From Auanema rhodensis (Eukaryota; Nematoda; Chromadorea; Rhabditida; Rhabditidae), in NCBI GenBank assembly GCA_964057225.1, contig OZ059896.1, forward strand, positions 16,008,501 to 16,072,500: 64,000 bases of DNA. The letters are read 5' to 3'. Shown piece by piece: positions 35,554-47,800 of the stretch (its first letter is position 1; each line of letters begins with the position of its first letter). The notes beneath the pieces are model-generated. The model was not told the origin of the DNA and did not search any database. It saw only the letters and a list, made by a program, of their open reading frames with translations. The translations under genes were made by a program, and so were the position numbers.

Positions 35554-38500
35554 ATGCCTAGAAAAAATGTTGTTACCAGGACTAGGAACGCAACGCAAAC
35601 CCAGTGAGTTTTAATTTCTATTTATTATTATTGTTATAATTTATCCTTATGTAATTCAAATATATGTCACTTTGTATTCATTAAAATTATTAATGAAATA
35701 ATTTTGTTTTTAGGAAACAAGCTAGGGAATCGGATGAATATGTACCACCTCCTCACGTTTCAGATTGTTGGGTTAGGCCTTTTTTTAGTTAAAGAATAAT
35801 TATAATTAATACATTTCAGGATGATTTAGTTGAAATTGATGATTATAATTATGCCTTGGAATCAAATGCCGCTAATTTAGTTTGGAAAGAATTTCGAGGA
35901 ATTAGGGAACATTATTCGAAGTCTATTCTTCCTGTAGCACAGGTACAAGCTTGATTATATGCTTGAAGACTCTCGCATGTATTTTTTTTACTCAAAGGTT
36001 CATTAATTTATTTTATTACTTCAGAAGAGATTTTCGCAAGATATTAGAACTATATATCCAAGAACTAATCACTATAGAACCTACAATGGTTGTACTCCCA
36101 TTAGTCTTGTATTTGGTATACCCAAGAAAAGACAAGGTGTTGCAAAGGTTTAGTATATATTTTAATTAGACTACAATAATTCCATTTCTGCTTTAGCAAA
36201 GCAAATATGAGAGGTATGAACGAAGTTTCCTAAAAATTAGTTTTTCTTCTTGTCGTATGTTACCACGAATGCGATATTGGGCTCATACTGAACGAAATAT
36301 AGAGGTTTTTCTTGCTTCTTACTCGAGAAATTAATTTTTCTTTGTTCAGACAAATGATAATTTACGTTTATCTCATATTCCTCATATCGATGATCATTTA
36401 GATGATCGAGGATTTGTATCGGAGTTGAGGGAAATTTACACAGAGGTGTAGCATTATATTTCTCCTGATTTTACAGTTAAATTTCAGGGTATTCATGGTG
36501 CTGATTTAGGATGTGGGGAATATATTAACGATTATATGATGTACAAATTATTAACTTCAGTAATGTCTAAATGGAAAAAAGGTTTCATATTAATCAAAAC
36601 TTATTTTATATTGATATCTGTTTTAGACAAATCTTATATTCATGCAGCAATTTTTAAAGCTTTTCCTAATAAATACTCACTAAGGCAGCTTGAAGATCAT
36701 ATGTATATTTTATCTGGATTCAAATTATTATAACATATATTTGTAGGTATATAACATTAAAGGAAAGATTCAGCGCTAAGAAAGCTGCTGTAACTCATTC
36801 GCCCACTGCAGATGAGACCTTAAATTCTACAGCCACAATGTTGTGTGCTAGATGCCCTGAATATGATTGTACTCTACATGCTTCCACAATATTCGACACC
36901 GAGTCTAAAGCCTTGGAACAAATTGGAACTCAAATAAAGAAAAGAGTGTCATGTGGAAAAAAATGCTTTTTAGTAAAACAAGTAGGATTACAAGTACTAT
37001 AATAGGTCATATTTCTATTTCAGAATAGAATTCTAAAAATAGTTATTGATAGCGAGCTTATGCTTCAAAATATACGCTCAGTTTTATCTGCTGATAGCTT
37101 TGATGTTTGTCAATTAACTAAAATATTTAATTTAATGATGAGCGAATTAAATTTGAAGCAATTCACGTGTGCTGAGGTTGGGTCACAATTATTATTTCCA
37201 AAACAAGCAGATTATTTTTAGTGGAATAAGCATATAGAACAGATTCGTCGTGATTTGAAGGGGAAAATTGACTCTGTAGATCGGAAAACCGTTAAGAAAC
37301 CGTAAGATTAAGTTTTTTAGACATGGTTATACCAATAACATTTCAGAAATTTTCGTGAGCGATGCAAACTTTTTAGAAGATTTCGTTCATCGGTTTGTAG
37401 TCAGATTAAGCTTAACAACATCCAATATTAATAAATTCAGATTGCGAACAATAGTAGAATGCATCCATGCAGTCATTCTGGTCCTTGCCATAAGACTCCT
37501 GAATGCCCCTGTTTCGAAAATAACGTTGCCTGTACCAAATACTGCCGGTAATTTATTAAAGCTGAATATTAATAATAATAAATAAACTTGTTAGGTGCTC
37601 AGTAAACTGTGTTATTAAGTTTCCTGGTTGCTCTTGTACTCCAGGATATTGTTCAACGCTTCAATGTCCTTGCTTTCTCGGAAGATGGGAATGTGATCCT
37701 GACACATGTTCCTCATGTAATTGTGATGTGATTAATATTAAAAAGGGAACAGGTTTTGGTTAATGACTTTCATTCCTAAAATTACTTTTTATTTTTAGAT
37801 GGTAAAAATATGGCATTGTGTCGAAATGTGTTTATTCAAATAGGAATGAAAAAGAATATACATGTAAACCTTTTTACCTAAATGGTTTAATATTTGATTT
37901 CTTCTAGATAGGAGTTTCTAATATCGCGGGATGGGGTTGTTTTCTAATAGGAACAGCCGAAAAGGTTTGAATTAATGTATGTTGTATCAATTAAATAATA
38001 TTGAACATCAATACAGGGCGACTTGATCTCTGAATATACAGGAGAGATTATAAGTAACGATGAAGCTGAGCGAAGGGGACGAGTTTGTGATAAGTATGCA
38101 TGCAGTTATGTTTTTGGTAAGATTAATATGTTCTTCAATAAATTTACAAACGTGGATCAATAGGCCTTAATGATCAGCAATCTATTGATGCCGGACGGAT
38201 GGGAAATTTAATTCGTTTTGCTAATCATTCTGACAAGAATCCTAATTGTGAAGCAAAGGTAATTGTTTTCATATACATGATCATTTTTTAAAAATTAAAA
38301 AACCCGAATTAATAGAAAATAATAAATGATACTACTATCTAGTATTTTAATATAACTGTACAATTAATTAAATACCGGAAAGGAAATACATCCTTTTTTA
38401 AAAAACATGTGTAGTTGCTTTCTCTGAAAAATTAATTATAGATTATTATTGTAAACGGTGATCAGCGCATAGGTATATATGCAAAAAGACATATTAAGAA

Positions 38501-38648
38501 CGAGGAAGAGCTGTTTTTTGATTATGGATATAAGGGAGAAAACAAGCAATATGTCTCAGTTCAACTGACTAGGTAAAATATGCTCTTGTTTTCTTTATTG
38601 AACTTTTGGTTTTATTTTAGAAACGGCACGAAAAACAAACAAAGGTAA
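35554..38648 (+). CDS. E(z)/EZH2-type histone H3K27 methyltransferase, copy A
   Basis: Catalytic subunit type of Polycomb repressive complex 2 (MES-2 in C. elegans). The start is [17 protein letters not shown], then [19 protein letters not shown] middle block [19 protein letters not shown] and a Cys pair block [13 protein letters not shown] follow. The cysteine-rich CXC region includes [17 protein letters not shown], then [11 protein letters not shown] and [14 protein letters not shown]. The SET domain has [42 protein letters not shown] and ELFFDYGY. Active-site residues equivalent to human EZH2 Tyr641 (SEYTGEI), Asn and His of NHS, and Tyr726 (FDYGY) are present. The stop is at 38646-38648 after a basic tail. 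The SET residue matching EZH2 Tyr658 is Cys (RVCDKY). The N-terminal binding regions for EED are poorly conserved. A second copy lies at 41615-44303. Confidence 0.9.
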
Positions 38649-39085
38649 ATTATATTTGTCTCATAAAGTATTTTGTATTTTATAAATGATTTTAAATTAA
38701 TTTTTAAATAAAAATATTGTTTGTAATTGAAAGTTTCCTTGTAGCACAACACGATATTTTCAAAGGGTATAATCTGTCGCTATCGCACAGACTAGTCTTT
38801 TCAACTATTTTTTGCCTTATGATAACACAAAGTTTATTTAAGAGTAACGATCAAATATGCTTGATAACAGGGCAATGCTCACTGTTTGTACACCTAATTC
38901 GTGAATCAAAAGATCATAATGCCTGCAGTTGGTGGTATTATTACAAAAATATGTGCTTTATGTGATTGTGTGGTGTGTAGTCTTGATAAATGTACCGGAC
39001 ACCAGTTCTACTTGATAAAGATAAATTTCCATGCAATATATAGGGAGGATAATTTCATAATTTCTCAGTCACATACCATTCGAAA
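38649..39085. other. Intergenic DNA between E(z)-A and CYP-B
   Basis: No gene seen; two short open frames (38717-38965, 38901-39110) show no splice structure or recognisable domain. It contains the E(z)-A 3' UTR and CYP-B promoter. Confidence 0.35.
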
Positions 39086-41080
39086 ATGTTTCTCTACATC
39101 GCAGTATTAGCTTTTACTCTTTATTACTTATATCAATGGAAACGAAGATCTGTTCTTCCTCCTGGTAGGAATTTTCTCAAAGTAGCCTAATTGTTTTATA
39201 TTCTCTAGGACCTGTACCTTTACATGTTCTCGGCAACTTACCACAATTTGCCTTATATGTTATGCGCACCGGAGATACTACTAAAGCTCTTCAACTTTTC
39301 AAAAAGGTTTTTACAACTTATTCAGTTTCTCATATTAATTTCGTATTCTTAGGAATATGGAGATATCTTCACTATCTGGTTCGGACCTCTACCAACCGTT
39401 CACATTGGAACTCTTGAGTTAGCACATGAAACTATGATCAAACAGGGAAACAACTACGCTAATAGATGGATGCCATTGCTTTTCCATTTTATCAGAGGTA
39501 AGCATATTTTTTACACTTATTTTCACTAACAAGTTCTCAGATGGACATGGAGTAATTGTATCGAATGATGATTACTGGGTTGAGCAAAGAAGATTTACAC
39601 TTCAAACTCTCAGAAACTTCGGAGTTGGAAGGAATCTGGTTGAAGAACGAATTATGATGGAATTCGATATGAGGTGTGAACTAAGCTTCTTCTCCTTTCA
39701 TTTCCAATTTTCAGAGTTGCTGACCTTGATGAAGCTTTAAGAAAAGACAAGAACCATGTAACTGATGCCAAACAGTTTTTGGATTTAATGGTTGGCAGCA
39801 TCATCAACAGAATGCTTTTCTCAGTCAGATTTACTGAGGTATTCGCTTGTTAATGATTTTAGTTAATTTTATGTTTAGGAAAACCAAGAAGAATTTTTCG
39901 TTTTGAAATCAGCTATGGATCGTACAACATCTAAAATTTCATTCCTCGATTTGTATGTTCCAACATGGGCAGTCCATCTTCCTCTCTTAAAACAACGTTA
40001 TGGTGTTATAATGAAGCCATTCATAGAATTATTAACATTCCTTGAGAATCAAATACAAGAAAGGTAAGTTGTGTAATATTGGAATAATAACCAAAGTTTG
40101 TTTTCAGAAAAGATGCTATTGCTAAAGGTGATCACATTATCACAGGTGAAGGAACTGACTTTGTTGACGCTTTCTTGAAGAAAATGGAAGATGAGAAAGA
40201 CAATCCAAATACTACTTTCACGTAAGTCATAGTTAAAATAAGAATTAATAAATCATTTTTATAATTTTAGGCACAAGTCCTTAGTAATGAATGTACTCGA
40301 TTTATGGGCAGCTGGACAAGAAACGACAACAACAACTCTGTTATGGGGATTTAACTACTTGTTAAATAAGCCAGAGGTTAAATAATACTTAGAAAGAGAT
40401 TATTTTATTTCTTATCAAACTTCAGGTTGCAAAGAAAGCTAGAGAAGAAATCCTAAAGATAACTAAAGACTCACGTCCTTTATCCCTCAAAGATCGAAGT
40501 GATGCTCCATATCTGAATGCCACTATCACCGTAAGCTCTTTTTTGATTCTGATATATCATTTCATAATTTATATTCAGGAAATTCAACGTCATGCTAACA
40601 TTCTCAACATTAACTTGTTCAGAAGAGTAAAAGAAACAACTAAGATTAGAGATTATGTTATTGATCCATCTACTCCTATTACTGCTGAGCTGTCACTGAT
40701 TATGAACGAAGAGAAATTGTTTGAGAATACTGATGAGGTTTTCATTTCTTTCAAAAACAAAACTTTAGCATTATATTTAAGTTTGATCCCGAGCGCTTCC
40801 TCAAGACTGAAAAGTTGGAACAAAATGTTATTCCTTTCGGAATTGGAAAACGTGCTTGTCCTGGAGAATCTTTAGCTAGAGCAGAACTATTCTTGGTAAA
40901 TACAAAGACTTTCAACTTTTTTATTTTTTTTCATTTCAGATTCTCGGTAATCTTCTCTCAAAATATGAAATTTTACCAGTAGGAAAAATTCCACCTATGA
41001 CACCAAGCGAATCTGACGGATTATTCAAACGTCCCGATAATTTCAACATTAGATTAGTTCCAGTTCACGGAATAAACTAA
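39086..41080 (+). CDS. Cytochrome P450, CYP33-like, copy B
   Basis: Paralogue of the P450 at 32962-34985, with the same exon layout and highly similar blocks. The anchor is [19 protein letters not shown], the hinge [16 protein letters not shown]. The C-helix [16 protein letters not shown] is identical to copy A. I-helix [12 protein letters not shown], ExxR as EIQR, FDPERFL and haem loop [12 protein letters not shown] are complete. The last residues are VPVHGIN, stop at 41078-41080. Differences from copy A concentrate in the N-terminal third (substrate-recognition region after the hinge) and the segment after [11 protein letters not shown], where F-G loop residues usually shape substrate choice. 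This suggests different substrates; that is inference. All residues needed for activity are present. The 3' end faces E(z)-B. Confidence 0.92.
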
Positions 41081-41614
41081 TTAGTTGAAGATATTCTTCA
41101 AATTTACGTGTAAAGTTGTGATACTGAACTCACAATTATATTTTCTGTATTTATTGCATAGTGTATACATTCAATGTAATATAATAATAAGAACTGACCA
41201 GTAAATATTTCATGTACTTCACTCGTTCAAATACAAAATGTATATAATATTAAGAAAAGGACAGCCACGTGGTTTTTGTTAGAAATGAAAACATGTATGT
41301 TAATTCCACGTGGTAAGCTTAGAGCAAAATGTTCTTTTTATGATCTATTTTGAGCAAATAAAACACATTGATTCAGCGAATGATTATATTAATCAGATAT
41401 TTTATTTTTTATCAGCAAATTTCAGTTATCTTTGTTTAAACAGTTTAAAAATTAACATCTCGGATTTGATAATGACGCTATTACAAAGAAAATAGATAAC
41501 GAAATCTTGAAAACGTCGTGGGTTTCGTTCGAAATAAAACAAAAACATTAAAAATAACAAAAAATTTGGAATAAAACATTATACAAAACTTCGAAAAAAA
41601 GGTCAAATTTGATT
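41081..41614. other. Convergent interval between CYP-B and E(z)-B
   Basis: No gene seen. Two identical CCACGTGG palindromes lie 41 bp apart (41265-41272 and 41306-41313). The rest is AT-rich 3' UTR-like sequence. A 61-codon open frame at 41310-41495 is probably chance. Confidence 0.4.
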
Positions 41615-44303
41615 TCATTTTAACTTAGGATTAACATTTTCAATGGGAACTAATTGTTTACTATCACCTTGATATCTGTAGTCGAAAACTATTTCTTCAC
41701 CTACATGCAAATGACGTGACGCATAAATTCCAATTCTTTGATGGCCGTCAACTACCATCACCTTAATGAATTATACTTATTGTAATTAATTTTAATAAAA
41801 TTTGTACCTTTGCTTCACAATTTGGATTAGTTGCAGAATGATTAGCAAAACGGATGAGATTTCCGTATCTTCCAGCATCTATCGATTCATCTGCGTTCAA
41901 ATCTAAAAATCAGAATCGAGAAATCAAATTTGCATAGCAGTAAGAATATACCAAACACATAGCTGATAGAAACTCGATCATATATTCGACCTCTTCTTTC
42001 AGCTTCACTTTGAGTGATAATTTCGCCCGTATATTCAGAGATTAGATCTCCCTATATTTTTAAATTTTCAATTTCATAGAATATATTTTACCTTCATAGC
42101 AGTTCCTTTCATAAAACATCCCCAACCGGAGACCATTGAAATTCCAATCTAAAAAAAAATGTTTGTTTTCCAACTTAAACTATGAGCAGATATACTTCAA
42201 TATTTTTTTTCAATCCCAACTGAATCCCAATATTTCTACATAAAGGATAGTTATTATCTGATGAATAAGATAATGAAAAATTTGAAAAAAATATACAACA
42301 TACCTGACTCATCTTTCTGAATATTATTTACGTCACAATTACAAAACACGCAGACATCAGGATCACATTCCCAGTTGGCTATATAACAGTTGCAAGTCGA
42401 AACGTTGCATCGTCCTGGGCTACAAGCGCATCCAGGAAATCGTATTAGACAGCCCATATCACATCTAAAAAAACCTTTTTATATACTTCCCATAAACTAA
42501 ACAAACAAGCAAAATTTAGAACATGCTACTCCATTCTTATAACATTCACAATCATCAGAAGTTTCACATGAGCCTGTATGTTTGCAAGTTGTTATTTTAC
42601 AAGTATATTCCACCTCAAAATGTCTTAAAAAGTAAAAAAAAAAAAAAAAAAAATTACATTTGATACAAGTTTACTGAAGGTTCGATAACGGTCTCTCAAG
42701 TATTGTTGACTAAAATAGCAATATTTAAAAGAATATGTATAACCTATATAATAACTGTTTTATCTTAAAAACCGCCTTCTTTACTTCCTACAAAGTTGTA
42801 TCGTAAATTTCAAAGTTTTACTACGAGACTAACCTGCTCTTTTTTTCGAAAAGGCTGAGAAATTGAATACCACTGCAAAAAAAAATATTGGTACGTTTAA
42901 ACATGTATAGATAAAGGATACCTCAGCACAAGTTCTTACTGGCTGATCCAATTCAGATAACATTATATTCATTATTTTTGCTACATTACAAAACTTATGA
43001 CGATCAGAACTAAGTAATATTTTGAAAGTATTTAGTAACGATTGTGGTTCAACATTAAATGAAGCTTCCTAAACAGGTAGTACCATGCTAAAATCATTTT
43101 AACAACTAACCACAACCGAAATTTGATAACATGATTCGCAGCAAATGTGTTTACTCAGAATACCGGGTGTTACTGTAGTTTCGATATCATGCATGGTGGG
43201 AAGTTCATCTTTTATATGCAGAACACAATCATATTGTAGGCACTTCACACAGAAAATAGTTTGTGCAACATCCAAACTTGCAGGATCTACGTCAAGTTTA
43301 TATTTTTCAAATCTTTCTCTCAAAGTTAAAAACCTGTAATAAATGTTTTAATTTCTTAAAAGTTCGTTTTCAAAATAGCACTTACAAGCCTTCCTTGAAA
43401 TTAGTCAAAGTATATTTATTAGGAAATTGCTTAAAAATTGCTACGTACACATAGAGTTTATCTAAAAATATTTTCCAGTTTTACGCATTACTAAATACAA
43501 CTGAACCATCACTCCAGAGTACATCCATACGCTTCAGAAGCAGATACATCATGTAATCGTTGATATATTTTCCGCAACCATGGTCTGCTCCATGAATGCC
43601 CTGATAAATTCAATTTTCTAATCTTACTGGAATTACCCGGAATCTAACTTCGCTGTACAATTCACGTAAGTCTGTCACAAACTCTCTGTCATCAAGATCG
43701 TCTGTGATGTGGGGAATATGAGAAAGTCGAAGGTTGTCAGGAACCTCAAGGTTTCTCTCAGTATGAACCCAATACCTCATGCGAGGAAGGCTTCTGGATG
43801 ATCTAATAATAATTTTTGGACAAGACATTATCTCCACGTCACCATTCCTGGAGATTTTCTCAGCCTATAAATAAAACTGAAATAGAAACTAACTTTATAC
43901 TTACAGATACAAACATATTGTCTTTATTAAATCTTCTAATGAACGGAAGCTTTGTCTCTCGAAGATGAGAGCCACCATAAAGTTTATATGTCTTACAAGA
44001 TACACCATATTCTCTTAAACACGATTCAAATTGCTTCTGAAATGTGTACAATACGGAATTTTCAATGAATGAGGTAATACACCAGCAATTCGACGAATGG
44101 TATTTTCGTATTTCATTTCAATTTTCTCGAATTCCTCCTCAACAATTTCATCTGCTCTTGCCTCCATTTCACGATCATAATCGGAAGTGTCCAAAAGATC
44201 TGACTAGATCAGAAGATGAGAATATCGGAAGTTATTTAAAAATTACCCAGACATCTGAAATTGGAGGTGGTGTCCAAGAGTCATCCCTTCTATATTGACT
44301 CAT
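41615..44303 (-). CDS. E(z)/EZH2-type histone H3K27 methyltransferase, copy B
   Basis: Second Polycomb-type methyltransferase, on the opposite strand to copy A. It starts MSQYRRDDSWTPPPISDVW, sharing the PPPxSD-W motif with copy A, then an acidic helix EMEARADEIVEEEFEK. The middle block is RYWVHTERNLEVPDNLRLS. CVKCLQYDCVLHI matches the Cys block. CXC residues include FPGCACSPGRC and WECDPDVCVFCNCD. SET motifs: [47 protein letters not shown]. Residues equivalent to EZH2 Tyr641, Tyr658, the NHS pair and Tyr726 are kept, but RIYDRVSIS replaces VYDKYMCS, so Tyr661 and Cys663 are changed. The stop is at 41615-41617. TTTTTTAG ends 5 bases before the start on the coding strand (trans-splice-like). 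It lies 549 bp downstream of the SORBS-like gene. Confidence 0.9.
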
Positions 44304-44852
44304 TCTAGCTAAAAAACAAATATAATACAAAACATTTTTATAAAATTAAATTATATGAATTGGAAAGAAATTTGAAATTATCGATTAGGTATAAGCGGAA
44401 TAAATTTAAATTATACGTGAAAGCGGCACATCGTCATTTGAATTTCTCAATCGTCTCTATTATATGGTCAGTTACAGTATTATCTGCATATAGCCATAAA
44501 CATTGTTTATATCTCTTTTGTAAGAAAAGTAATATGAAAAAACGATTCGAAAAAACATTTATTTGCAGAATCATCCTGAGGGAAAGAAAACAAAGACAAT
44601 CATAGGGTGCTTGAAATATTATTTAAAAAAAAACAATAATTATATAATTAATAATAATATGCTTCACAGATATCTGTTTTAGTGCGTATTCAACAACATG
44701 CAAAATTTAAATTGTGGTACCTATGAACTTTGAAATTAAAACACAAAAAAAAACTATAGAAGTATTTGGAATAATTCACCACTGTTACCGGAGGGACCCT
44801 TTTGTTTTTAAAAATCTGTTTTGGTTTATCCAGTTCAGTCAAAAAGTCAAAT
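44304..44852. other. Intergenic DNA between SORBS-like gene and E(z)-B
   Basis: No gene seen; short open frames on both strands are unsupported. It includes the 3' UTR of the SORBS-like gene and the 5' side of E(z)-B with its CTAAAAAA (minus TTTTTTAG) acceptor at 44309-44316. Confidence 0.35.
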
Positions 44853-47800
44853 TTAATGCTTCTGCACGTAGTTTCCAGGGAAAGTTCCAAATTTTCCATT
44901 TCGTAGTAATGTTCCTGTAATCAAAAATTAGTATATATACATCGTTTTGTTATTATCATCTTACCAATGTACCAGCCATCGTCACATTTTTCGACAACGA
45001 AGATAATATCATCGACTTCAAGTTCAAGCTCGTCATCTTTTTGTGGCTTATAGGCAAAAAGAGCACGATAGCTAAATTACAAAAATTAAGAAAACCATGT
45101 TCTTCGGGACATACGTTTCACTTCCTCGTGGAATCAAATTGGCTAACCCTGTGAAGTTAAGCTGGGGCTTTTGGTGGAAAGTATTTGCTTGTTGCTGAAC
45201 TTGTTCAGGCTCATGTTTCCATTCATTATGAGATTTATAATGTGGCCTACAACAAAATTAATTATAATATATTGAACATTTCAAATTTGTGTACTTCTCT
45301 TCGAAGCTATGAGGGTCTCCTTCTAATAGAGACTTGGCTAACTTTTCAAAATGAACATTGTTAGCGGCTGGAGAAGTTTTGAAATCTCTCGGAATGTCTT
45401 TAACTTCCTTCGCGACGTCAATTGGAACTTCTCGTTGAATTTCTCGCTGAGCATCTCGATGTATTTCTCGTTGAACCTCTCGTTCAACTTGTTGATATGC
45501 ATCAAGATTAGCTTCTCGTGGAATTTGTCGTGGAATTTCTCGTGGAACTTCTCTTGGAACTTCTCGTTCAGCCTGTCGATAAGTATCATGTTGGGGTTCT
45601 CGTGGAACTTCTCGTTCATCATGTCGGAGGGCATCGCGATTAACTTCTCTTGGAGGACTAAAAAATATGATTCATTATAAAACCAAGCATGAAACACATA
45701 CCTTTCATATTCTATTTCAAATGTGGGTATGGCACCAATTTTAGGTGTTTTTGGTCGATCAGGAATAACAGCTGGTGGTTCCTAGAACATGATGTTTTTA
45801 AATTTTAATAGGTTTGTTGGGCATACTTGAACATCATCAATTGGTCGTACATAAGATTTGGGGAAAATTCCAATTTCTCCAATATGGTTCGAGCCTTCGG
45901 CCCAATTCGAATCAATATCTCTACGATAAATTATGATTTCTCCCTGGAAAATGAATGATTATTTTATATAATTAAATAAATATAAATGAATTATCTTCAT
46001 AAAATATAAAACATACTATTTTCAAACTCATTTCATTGCTATTTCTAGCTGTAAAAGGATATACTGCTCTCATTTTGTTTTTCGATTTATTCTGAACATC
46101 TTGCTCAATCTACAACAAAAAATGTAAAAAAAACTCTTATTATACTAACTAAAACCTGAACGTAACTGGTGGGGAAGATTCCAACTTTGCCATTACGTTC
46201 ACCTTCCATCCAGTTGGCATCAACCTCTCTATTTATTCTAACGATATCACCTTTATTCAAAGACAACTCTCTGAATATTTGAAAAATTTTGGTATGATAA
46301 TAGATTAAGAGATTAAGATTACCTAGGTGATTTTGCAACAAATTTATACAAAGCTGTAGCAGTTTGGATACAAACACCAGGCGGTCTATTAGGATCAAGT
46401 ATAGTATCTCCGTTACTGTAATTGTTAATAAGACCTTCAAAACGATCGAAATTCTTCTGAAGAGCAGGTGAAGCAGATGGTCTGAAATAACAAGTAACAA
46501 TCAGATATCATTCGTAAAACAAAAGTTTACATAAAGCCATGACGTCGTTGTCGTTCCTGTTCCAATTCCTCCGTTAACCGTTCTGCTTTCTGACGATACA
46601 TCATCTCTTCTTTTGATATTCTTTTAAGCTCAGCTATCTCGTTAGCTAAAGAGGTTGAAGATGGCTTTTCTTTGTCTAAAGAAAAATTTAATTATTATAT
46701 GATCAGAAGAATTTCATTTAAGAAAAAGTTTGTTTCTCTTAATATTATGATATAATCTAGACACATAGTTACATACATAAACACACAACAAGCTGTTAGA
46801 TAATATTAAAACATACGTTTATAGTTAATCATTGGAGAACTATTTGATCTTTTCCAAGAAATATCAAGTTGTTCTATAAACTCTTCAAGTTCTTTAGCAG
46901 TCGTATCAAGTCGATCAGTTATACACCTTGTTGCTAAATACAAACAGTTGCAGTTAGATAAAACTATCATGCTTATTATTGAAATTATAGTTAATTAAAT
47001 TTAAAAAAATACGTAAATAAAGGGAAAACAACCGTATTATTGCATTTAAAAAATAAATCAGTCAAGTCAAAATACGTGTCACACGTCAAAAGTTTATGTT
47101 AATTATGTTAATTTAATTTTTAATTATTGTCAATCAATTATGCATGTTGTTAAGCAGATTAATATAGAAAACAAACCAATATTGGATAAGATTCGTTTAT
47201 TCTTCCGTTCACGACACATTTCCTTCTCGCCTAATGTTTTGTAAAGATAGTCTATCTCGTTCCAGCTGAGCTCTTTACGTGGCTGACCACATCGTAAGCA
47301 TTTTGCTCCACCACAAACGCATGCACGTGAATCCTCATGTCGAAATTTGTAAGTTGGAAGATGAAAATGAGGTGTTTTTGCTCGTTCTAAGGCTGAGCGG
47401 TTAGCCGCCAAAGTTGACGTTGAAGCTGAATGCGTTGTTAGTATGAGGTTAAGAGCATACATGACATTTTAGTTTTATTAGATAGGATTATTTGATTATA
47501 ATATATAAAATCAGTTAATAATAGATAATTTTGAATAAAAATACAATTTTTGAATTATTATTTAAATTTTTGTCTTTACTTCAATAGATGAGACAAGCAA
47601 ATTTCGTCATTGAGTATGGCCATTAAGAATGTTTTACATTTTCTGCATGAATAAGATGTTGTAGATGTCTTCTAATAGCTAATTTGAAATGTTTTAGTCG
47701 ATTTCTGATGATGACTACTAAACTCTTGATAGCAAGAGAGGAAAAATAGCAAAAGGAAAAACTTCCTTTTTATATATTTTGAAGTTTTGAGATGTAAAGC

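Noticed and set aside
38085-38100. Cys in RVCDKY of E(z)-A read as the oncogenic EZH2 Tyr641 change
   Set aside because: Counting back from the NHS motif (His689) places Tyr641 in SEYCGEI, which is SEYTGEI here and keeps Tyr. The Cys is at the Tyr658 position.
45351-45680. 109-codon plus-strand ORF rich in Asn/Phe/Ser
   Set aside because: It is the antisense shadow of the charged repeat in the SORBS-like exon; a three-divisible repeat keeps opposite frames open.
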